A DNA stretch of 7,151 nt from Actinomycetota bacterium (GTDB taxonomy: Bacteria; Actinomycetota; Actinomycetes; Mycobacteriales; Micromonosporaceae). Shown here one piece after another: positions 1 through 4,885 of this stretch. Each line of letters opens with the position of its first letter. Position 1 is the first letter of the stretch. Under the pieces are notes generated by a model. That model did no database searches. It saw nothing but the letters and a program-made list of their open reading frames with translations, and was not told the origin of the DNA. Made by a program: the position numbers and the translations under genes. The stretch covers positions 5,402-12,552 of the forward strand of contig VAXX01000497.1 of NCBI GenBank assembly GCA_005885115.1, read 5' to 3'.

Positions 1-315
1 CACCGCGACGTCGGCGTGGAGCTGCTGCGCCTGTGGGGACTGCCGGCGCCGATCATCTCGGCGGTCGCCGAACGCGACGACGAGCACCGGGCCAGCACCA
101 CCGGTCTGGGCATCGCCGCCGCCGTACGCGCCGCACACCTGCTGATCCAGCAGACCGAACTGCGCGACCCGGCCGACGGTACGCATGAGGACGAGCTCGC
201 GCAGCTGCTGGCGCACCCGCAGCTCGCGGCCCGGCCGACCGACTGGCGGCGCGCCGCCGACGAGGCGGCCGCCCGGGCCGTCGCGCTGTTCGGCGAGGCA
301 GTGCCCGAACCGTGA
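1..315 (+). CDS. HDOD-domain signalling protein, C-terminal part (5' end outside window)
   Basis: The frame is open from base 1 and ends at TGA 313-315, giving 104 residues of a gene that begins upstream. The visible start, H-R-D-V-G-V-E-L-L then L-W-G-L-P-A-P-I-I-S-A-V-A, matches the late part of HDOD domains, which typically read H-x-x-x-G-x-x-L-L-x-x-W-x-L-P followed by a helix. HDOD domains are relatives of HD phosphohydrolases without the full metal-binding set, and serve as signalling or output modules. They are often fused to an N-terminal receiver; that part would be outside the window, so a receiver-HDOD response regulator is possible but unproven. The last 60 or so residues are Ala-rich and helical in composition, with no motif I recognise. 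The gene is closely followed by a receiver gene whose ribosome binding site begins on the last base of this stop codon, so the two are probably co-transcribed and translationally coupled. The GTG at 16 is internal to the domain and is not the true start. Confidence 0.75.
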   Translation, partial: HRDVGVELLRLWGLPAPIISAVAERDDEHRASTTGLGIAAAVRAAHLLIQQTELRDPADGTHEDELAQLLAHPQLAARPTDWRRAADEAAARAVALFGEAVPEP

Positions 316-320
316 GGAGG
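315..320 (+). promoter_or_regulatory. Ribosome binding site deciding the receiver start
   Basis: AGGAGG is a perfect Shine-Dalgarno core that overlaps the last base of the HDOD stop codon (TGA 313-315). It lies 5 nt before TTG 326 and only 2 nt before GTG 323. The spacing favours TTG 326 as the start of the receiver gene and suggests that ribosomes finishing the HDOD gene re-initiate here. Confidence 0.7.
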
Positions 321-325
321 ATGTG

Positions 326-700
326 TTGGCACGCATTCTGGTAGTCGACGACGATCCGGCGATCCGTCAGTTGCTCACCGACGTCCTGGAGATCGACGGG
401 CATGACGTACAGGCCGCCGACGACGGGCTGGCCGGGGTCCGTACGTTCGAGACGATGCGGCCGGACTTCGTGGTGCTCGACGTGATGATGCCGCACCTGG
501 ACGGGTACGGGGTGCTGCGCCGGATCCGCGAGTTCGAGGGCGACCCGGTACCGGTGCTCATGCTCACCGCCGCCGCCGAGCCCGACGCCGCCTCCCGGGC
601 CTGGGCCGACGGCGTGGACTACTACCTGGCCAAGCCGTTCAGCGCCGACGAGGTCACCAACCTCATCAACGGCGTCCTCCGGCGTACCCCCGGAAGTTGA
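326..700 (+). CDS. Stand-alone CheY-like response regulator receiver
   Basis: Read from TTG 326 this is a 124-residue protein that is nothing but one receiver domain. The family signature is complete: acidic pair D8-D9 in I-L-V-V-D-D-D-P, phosphoacceptor D52 in V-V-L-D-V-M-M-P, the conserved Thr T81 in L-M-L-T-A, and Lys K103 in L-A-K-P-F. It should therefore accept a phosphoryl group from a histidine kinase in the cytoplasm. There is no DNA-binding, HD or GGDEF output domain, so it must act through a partner protein or as a phosphorelay intermediate. The start choice rests on AGGAGG at 315-320; GTG 323 is possible but too close, and starts further upstream would overlap the HDOD gene in another frame. 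The likely kinase partner is the gene at 2551-4797, two genes downstream, with the secreted protease between them. That pairing is inferred from location only. Confidence 0.88.
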   Translation: MARILVVDDDPAIRQLLTDVLEIDGHDVQAADDGLAGVRTFETMRPDFVVLDVMMPHLDGYGVLRRIREFEGDPVPVLMLTAAAEPDAASRAWADGVDYYLAKPFSADEVTNLINGVLRRTPGS

Positions 701-712
701 TCCCCGGGTTTT
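689..712 (+). terminator. Weak terminator candidate after the receiver gene
   Basis: CCCGG (689-693) can pair with CCGGG (704-708) across a 10-nt loop, followed directly by TTTT (709-712), a rare run in this GC-rich DNA. The stem is only 5 bp and overlaps the stop codon (698-700). Partial termination between receiver and protease is possible, but the evidence is thin. The rest of the gap up to 786 holds no promoter that I can defend. Confidence 0.2.
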
Positions 713-786
713 CCTCAGCCCGCCCCCGGCGGCGCCGATGGTCGACTCACTGGTCCGCCCGGATGGGAACGTGAGGTGGCACGGCA

Positions 787-2547
787 ATGAGACGAGACGT
801 GACAGCGTCAGCGGTGGTGGTCGCGCTCCGGCGCGCCGCGCTGCTGGCCGGCGCCACCGCCGCGGTGGTCGCCGGCGGCGTGCCGACGGCCGCCTCCGCC
901 CAGCCGGCCCGGTGGACCAGCGTGGTCGTCACCGGCGTGGACGCCGACGGCGCGGCCGCCGCGGTGCGCGCCGCGGGCGGCCGGGTGGTCGCCGACCTTC
1001 CGGTGGTACGCGGTGTCGCCGCCCAACTGCCCGCGGGCACGGCGCTGGGCCCGCAGTGGGTCGTCGCGCCGGCCCGGGAGCTGCACCTGGCCGAGGCCAC
1101 CACCGGCGGTACCGGCGCGCCCTCCACGGTCCGCGCGACCCTGGGCCTGCCGGCCACCGGTGACGAGGGCCGCGGCGTGACCGTGGCCGTGGTGGACACC
1201 GGTGTCGCCGACGTACCCGACCTCGCCGGCCGGATCGCCGGCCGGGTCGACCTGACCGGTACCGGGGCGGGTGACGGGTACGGGCACGGCACCTTCATGG
1301 CCGGACTGATCGCCGGTTCCGGGGCCGCCTCCGATGGCGCGTACCGGGGCGTGGCCCCCGGGGCGAAGCTCGTCGACGTGAAGGTCGCCGACGCCGCCGG
1401 CCACACCGACCTGATCACCGTGCTGCGTGGCCTGGAGTGGATCGCCGAGCACGCGCAGGACGTCGACGTGGTGAACCTGTCGCTGTCCTCGTACAGCCCG
1501 CTGCCGTACCAGCTCGACCCGCTGACCCAGGCCCTGGAGGCACTGTGGCGGCGCGGGGTCACCGTGGTCGTACCGTCCGGGAACGACGGTCCGGGCGCCG
1601 GTACGGTCACCTCACCGGGTACCGACCCGGTGCTGCTCACCGCCGGTGGGCTGGACGAGTCCCAGACCGAGGGGCGCTCCGACGACGTCGTGGGTACCTG
1701 GTCCGGGCGCGGCCCGACCTGGCAGGGCGACGCCAAGCCGGACCTGGTGGCCCCCGGTGCCTCGGTGGTGAGCCTGCGCTCGCCGGGTAGCGCCGTGGAC
1801 ACCGGCTACCCGAACGCGCGGATCGGCACCGGCTACTTCCGGGGCTCGGGTACCTCGATGGCGACCGCGGTCACCTCCGCCGTCGTCGCCGACGCCCTGT
1901 CCGTCGCGCCCCGGCTGCGGCCGGACGCGGTGAAGAACCTGCTCGTCGGTACCGCGTACGCCGCTCCCGGGCTGAGCCCGGCGGCGGGTGCCGGAGCCGG
2001 CGGCCTGGACGCCGGGCGGGTACTGTCCGCCGCGCCGGGCTGGCACAGCAACGGGGCCCAGTCGCAGTACGACCGGGACACCGCGGCGGTCCGCGCCGAC
2101 GCCAGGACCTGGGCGGAGTTCGCCCAGGCGCTGGTCGACAACGATCGTACGGCGGCGTGGAACGCCTGGCGGAAGCTGAGCCAGCAGTCCCGGGACTGGG
2201 CCGGTCGGGCCTGGGCGCAGCTCGACCCCGCCACGAAGGACTGGGCCGGTCGGGCCTGGGCGGGTCGGGCGTGGGCGTCGGCCGCCGACGGTACCGCGCA
2301 GGAGTGGCTGGGCCGGGCCTGGGCTGGCCGCGCGTGGGCCGGTCGGGCCTGGGCGGACAGTGACTGGGCGGGTCGCGCCTGGGCCGGTCGGGCCTGGGCG
2401 GACTCCGACTGGGCCGGCCGGGCATGGGCCGACAGCGAGTGGGCCGGACGCGCCTGGGCCGGCGACGACTGGGCCGGCCGGGCGTGGGCCGGTCGGGCCT
2501 GGGCCGCGGACGCCTGGTCCGCCCGCGCCTGGGCCTGGGTGTCCTAG
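787..2547 (+). CDS. Secreted S8 (subtilisin-like) serine protease with C-terminal Trp-pentad repeat tail
   Basis: The product is 586 residues. ATG 787 is preceded by GAGGTGG (773-779) at 7 nt spacing. Residues 1-38 form a Sec signal peptide with Arg residues, a hydrophobic core and an A-S-A/Q-P cleavage site. Residues 42-105 look like an I9-type propeptide (G-G-R-V-V-A-D-L-P, then V-A-A-Q-L-P). The catalytic domain spans about 115-415, with D137 (V-A-V-V-D-T-G-V), H167 (G-Y-G-H-G-T), oxyanion Asn N266 (P-S-G-N-D-G-P) and nucleophile S357 (G-S-G-T-S-M-A-T). All catalytic residues are intact, so an active extracellular endopeptidase is expected. There is no cysteine. After a linker region (about 420-468) comes a low-complexity tail (471-584) of W-A-G-R-A-type pentads holding 22 Trp; it ends in W-A-W-V-S with no sortase motif or membrane anchor. 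The substrate is unknown. The next gene, a sensor kinase, starts 3 bp after the stop, and a receiver gene precedes it, so the protease is probably tied to that two-component system. Confidence 0.93.
   Translation: MRRDVTASAVVVALRRAALLAGATAAVVAGGVPTAASAQPARWTSVVVTGVDADGAAAAVRAAGGRVVADLPVVRGVAAQLPAGTALGPQWVVAPARELHLAEATTGGTGAPSTVRATLGLPATGDEGRGVTVAVVDTGVADVPDLAGRIAGRVDLTGTGAGDGYGHGTFMAGLIAGSGAASDGAYRGVAPGAKLVDVKVADAAGHTDLITVLRGLEWIAEHAQDVDVVNLSLSSYSPLPYQLDPLTQALEALWRRGVTVVVPSGNDGPGAGTVTSPGTDPVLLTAGGLDESQTEGRSDDVVGTWSGRGPTWQGDAKPDLVAPGASVVSLRSPGSAVDTGYPNARIGTGYFRGSGTSMATAVTSAVVADALSVAPRLRPDAVKNLLVGTAYAAPGLSPAAGAGAGGLDAGRVLSAAPGWHSNGAQSQYDRDTAAVRADARTWAEFAQALVDNDRTAAWNAWRKLSQQSRDWAGRAWAQLDPATKDWAGRAWAGRAWASAADGTAQEWLGRAWAGRAWAGRAWADSDWAGRAWAGRAWADSDWAGRAWADSEWAGRAWAGDDWAGRAWAGRAWAADAWSARAWAWVS
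2194..2538 (+). repeat. 15-bp tandem repeat array encoding [DE]-W-A-G-R-A-W pentads
   Basis: This in-frame minisatellite-like array lies in the 3' end of the protease gene. From residue 507 to 582 (bases 2305-2532) Trp recurs exactly every 5 residues, 16 times. An earlier, less regular block has Trp at 471, 476, 486, 491 and 496. Basic pentads (W-A-G-R-A, one W-L-G-R-A, one W-S-A-R-A) alternate with single acidic pentads (W-A-D-S-D, W-A-D-S-E, W-A-G-D-D, W-A-A-D-A). A 24-bp stretch starting at 2194 recurs identically at 2239. Other copies differ at synonymous positions (ggt/ggc, cgg/cgc), so the array is not freshly amplified but is kept for its protein sequence. A 5-residue period fits neither an alpha-helical coiled coil nor the canonical pentapeptide-repeat motif; the fold is unknown. 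Confidence 0.9.
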
Positions 2548-2550
2548 CGG

Positions 2551-4797
2551 ATGAGCGCGCCCGCACGAGCCACCGGCAGCCGGGGAGGTACCCCGGCTGC
2601 CGGTGTCGTGCGCGCCCTGCTCGGGGATCCGATCCGGCGCCGGGTCGGCGCGGTCACCCTGCTGGGCATCGCGCTGGGCACCGTGGTCACGGTGTACTTC
2701 CCGCAGCCGGGCCGGGTGCTGTCCGGGCCCTGGCTGCACGGCGGCTGGCTGCTGCCGGTACTGATCGCGGTGACCTGCGTCGGTGAGCTGACCGTGGTAC
2801 GGCTGCGGCACGGTCAGGCGACCGAGGAACTGACCCTGTGCGAGGCGGCGATCATCGTCGACGTCCTGCTGCTGCCGGCCCGGGAGGCGCTGCTCGCCTC
2901 GGTGGTCGGGCTGCTGGTGGCGACCCTGATCCAGCGCCGGCCGGTGGTGAAGGGGCTGTTCAACCTCGGTACGTACACCGCCGGCATCTCCGCGCTGATC
3001 GCGATCGTGCACCTGGTCAGCGGTACCCCGGGGCACGTGACCGGACGGGTCGTGCTGGGCGCCACCCTGGGTACCGCCGTATTCACCGCCGTCAACCTGA
3101 CCTGCCTGGCGCAGATCCTCGCGCTGATCAGCGGGGTACGCCCCGCGCAGGTGGTCCGGGACCAGGCCCGGCTCTCGGCGTACATCGCGGTCGGGACCCT
3201 GGCCACCGGGCTGCCCGCGGTGGCCATCGGGCTCGACGCGCCGCTGCTGCTGCCGTTCATGACGATGCCGGCCCTCGCCCTGACGTACGCGTACCGGGCC
3301 TACGTGCAGGAGGCCGACGAGCGGGCCCGGTCGGCCGTACTGCTCCGGCTGTCCCACGCGCTGGCCGCCCGCGACGACGTCCTGCGGCAGTTCGTCGTCA
3401 TCGTGCGCGAGGCGTTCGACGCCGACCTGACGGTCGTCGCGCTGGCCGGGACCGACCTCGCCTTCGCCGTCGACGCCGACGCTCCGGAGGAGGTGACCGG
3501 CATCGCGGTCCCGGCGGTGCTCGCCGACCACCTGGACACGACCGGACCGAGCCTGCTCGGCGAGGACCTGCCGGCCGACGTACGGCAGATGCTGGTCGTA
3601 CCGCTGGAGGGCGGCGGCCGCCGGTACGGCGTGGTGGCCCTCGCCGTCCGCCGGCGGGGCCGGGCCCGGCTCACCACCCGCGACGTCACCGTCCTCGCCC
3701 CGCTGGCCAACGCGCTGGGCGCGGCGCTGTCCGGCGGCGAGCACCTGGACCGGCTGGTCGAGGAGACCAGCAAGCTCCAGGCCATCGCCGAGCAGTCCAC
3801 CGAGGGCATCCTCATGGTGGACGGCGACGGGGTGGTGCAGATGTGGAGCCAGGCGTTCACCGACCTGACCGAGATCCCGCGCGCCGAGGCCACCGGCCGC
3901 AAGCTCACCGACCTGCTCGACATCCCCGACGAGCAGGAGCGCCCGGCGCTGAACCCGGTCAGCGCCGACGAGCCGAAGGTGGTCGCGGAGCTGACCGTAC
4001 GCCGGCCGGACGGGGAACTGCGCCGGCTGCGCCTGGCCCACTCGGCGGTGTTCGTGGACGGCCGGCTCGTCCGGGACGTCGTGGTCGCCGGGGACCTGAC
4101 CCGGGAGTACCGCACCGAGCGGCTCAAGTCCGACTTCATCGCGACCGTCTCGCACGAGCTGCGTACCCCGTTGACGCCCATCATCGGGTACCTGGACCTG
4201 CTGCGTACCCGGGGCGAGCGGATGACGCCGGAGAAGCGCCGGGACTGCCTGGACCTGCTCGCCGACCGGGCCAAGCATCTGTCCCGGCTGGTCGAGGACC
4301 TGCTGACGGTGTCCCGCGTCGGGGACACCGACCGGGACCTGGCGTTGCAGGTCGACGTGGGCGACCACGACCTGGGTACCGTGGTCCGCCAGGTGGTCAG
4401 GGACCTGGGCTCACCGCGCGTCGAGGTGGACCTGCCGGCCGACCCGGTACCGGTGCGCTGCGACAACGGCCGCACCGTCCAGGTCGTCACCAACCTGGTC
4501 AGCAACGCGCTGAAGTACTCGCCGGACACCGAACCGGTACACCTGCGGATGCGCGTTGCCGACGAGGCCGTACACGTGGACGTGGTGGACCGGGGCCGGG
4601 GCATCCCCAGCGACCAGACCGAGAAGATCTTCGAGAAGTTCCACCGGGTCGAGGACCCGATGACGATGAGCACCAGCGGTACCGGCCTGGGCCTGTTCAT
4701 CGCCCGGCGGCTGGCCCAGGCGATGGGGGGCGAGATCGGGCTGACCACCACGCTGGGCGTCGGATCGACCTTCACCCTCACCCTGCGCCGCGCTTGA
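2551..4797 (+). CDS. Membrane sensor histidine kinase (multi-TM, GAF, PAS, HisKA, HATPase)
   Basis: The product is 748 residues. The N-terminal third is a polytopic membrane region with about 7-8 hydrophobic segments between residues 33 and 246 and only short loops; I cannot assign it to a named sensor family. A GAF-like domain follows (about 262-395), then a PAS domain (about 408-515, with E-G-I-L-M-V-D-G-D-G). The HisKA domain has phosphoacceptor H535 in V-S-H-E-L-R-T-P. The ATPase domain has an N box (N648 and N652 in N-L-V-S-N-A-L-K-Y-S), G1 D-R-G-R-G-I-P (680-686), F box I-F-E-K-F-H-R (693-699) and G2 G-T-G-L-G-L (710-715). All catalytic motifs are intact, so it should autophosphorylate and pass phosphate to a receiver, plausibly the one at 326-700. 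The start is uncertain. ATG 2551 follows the protease stop by 3 bp but has no clear ribosome binding site, and codons 4-21 lie in a strong hairpin and use several codons uncommon in this window (GCA, CGA, GGA, GCT). GTG 2608 is the alternative. Translational coupling to the protease gene is likely. Confidence 0.92.
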   Translation: MSAPARATGSRGGTPAAGVVRALLGDPIRRRVGAVTLLGIALGTVVTVYFPQPGRVLSGPWLHGGWLLPVLIAVTCVGELTVVRLRHGQATEELTLCEAAIIVDVLLLPAREALLASVVGLLVATLIQRRPVVKGLFNLGTYTAGISALIAIVHLVSGTPGHVTGRVVLGATLGTAVFTAVNLTCLAQILALISGVRPAQVVRDQARLSAYIAVGTLATGLPAVAIGLDAPLLLPFMTMPALALTYAYRAYVQEADERARSAVLLRLSHALAARDDVLRQFVVIVREAFDADLTVVALAGTDLAFAVDADAPEEVTGIAVPAVLADHLDTTGPSLLGEDLPADVRQMLVVPLEGGGRRYGVVALAVRRRGRARLTTRDVTVLAPLANALGAALSGGEHLDRLVEETSKLQAIAEQSTEGILMVDGDGVVQMWSQAFTDLTEIPRAEATGRKLTDLLDIPDEQERPALNPVSADEPKVVAELTVRRPDGELRRLRLAHSAVFVDGRLVRDVVVAGDLTREYRTERLKSDFIATVSHELRTPLTPIIGYLDLLRTRGERMTPEKRRDCLDLLADRAKHLSRLVEDLLTVSRVGDTDRDLALQVDVGDHDLGTVVRQVVRDLGSPRVEVDLPADPVPVRCDNGRTVQVVTNLVSNALKYSPDTEPVHLRMRVADEAVHVDVVDRGRGIPSDQTEKIFEKFHRVEDPMTMSTSGTGLGLFIARRLAQAMGGEIGLTTTLGVGSTFTLTLRRA
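2562..2612 (+). promoter_or_regulatory. Strong GC-rich hairpin at the protease/kinase junction (terminator or attenuator-like)
   Basis: Arms CACCGGCAGCCGGGG (2571-2585) and CCCCGGCTGCCGGTG (2591-2605) are perfect 15-bp reverse complements around the loop AGGTA (2586-2590). Beyond a 2-nt bulge (2569-2570), CGCACGA (2562-2568) pairs with TCGTGCG (2606-2612), giving 22 paired bases. It begins 14 nt after the protease stop codon. No T-run follows, as is common for terminator-like hairpins in high-GC actinomycetes. Because it sits inside the annotated start of the kinase, it may lower kinase expression relative to the protease, stabilise the upstream mRNA 3' end, or control initiation. The structure is seen directly; the function is inferred. 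Confidence 0.7.
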
Positions 4798-4822
4798 TGT
4801 CACTGCTTGTCCCGACTAGCGT
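4794..4822 (+). promoter_or_regulatory. Sigma70-like promoter for the GH27 gene
   Basis: TTGATG (4794-4799) and TAGCGT (4817-4822) are separated by exactly 17 nt, matching TTGACA / TANNNT housekeeping-type boxes. The -35 box overlaps the stop codon of the kinase gene (4795-4797). Transcription would begin near 4829, leaving a leader of roughly 57 nt before ATG 4886. This suggests the glycosidase is transcribed separately from the signalling cluster. Confidence 0.5.
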
Positions 4823-4870
4823 CGAAGGCGGCTGACACATGTCCATATGTCGAAGCACGCCGCATTCGAC
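4821..4870 (+). repeat. Near-perfect 12-bp inverted repeat with nested repeats upstream of GH27
   Basis: GTCGAAGGCGGC (4821-4832) pairs with GCCGCATTCGAC (4859-4870) with one mismatch in 12. The 26-nt interval holds ACATGTCCATATGT (4837-4850), itself an imperfect palindrome, and GTCGAAG occurs again at 4849-4855 as a direct copy of 4821-4827. The element lies just downstream of the candidate -10 box and so could be a repressor operator, a leader hairpin, or a terminator of the kinase gene. It has no T-run. Confidence 0.5.
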
Positions 4871-4875
4871 GGTGT

Positions 4876-4882
4876 GGGGGGA
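4876..4882 (+). promoter_or_regulatory. Ribosome binding site deciding the GH27 start
   Basis: The purine run GGGGGGA lies just before ATG 4886 (3 nt from its last base, 5 nt from the GGGGG core). The in-frame ATG at 4847 has no comparable site and would put 13 hydrophilic residues in front of an otherwise normal signal peptide, so 4886 is preferred. Confidence 0.6.
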
Positions 4883-4885
4883 CTC

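Noticed and set aside
185..325. Longer N-terminus for the receiver from ATG 185
   Set aside because: It would add 47 Arg/Pro/Ser-rich residues overlapping the HDOD coding frame, whereas the receiver domain begins immediately after the start at 326 with a perfect ribosome binding site.
701..786. Promoter for the protease gene
   Set aside because: I found no -35/-10 pair with acceptable spacing. GGGAACGTGAGG near 768 recalls an ECF -35 box but no matching -10 precedes the start codon.
738..1163. Open frame starting at ATG 738 before the protease
   Set aside because: It runs into an Arg/Gly-rich shadow of the protease gene. The protease frame has a signal peptide, a ribosome binding site and catalytic residues.
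2194..2538. CRISPR-like array
   Set aside because: Repeats are 15-bp contiguous units without unique spacers, in frame within a coding gene.
1612..4368. 918-codon open frame on the minus strand
   Set aside because: It lies wholly opposite the protease and kinase genes, whose motifs are intact. Its composition (Gly, Pro, Arg, Gln, His rich) is typical of antisense frames in high-GC DNA, and it shows no domain.
2838..4835. 665-codon open frame on the + strand overlapping the kinase
   Set aside because: It is a +1-type shadow frame with very high Arg/Gly/Pro content; the overlapping frame carries all kinase motifs.
4847..4885. GH27 start at ATG 4847
   Set aside because: It has no suitable ribosome binding site, and the extra 13 residues would disrupt the signal peptide; it also lies inside the inverted repeat.
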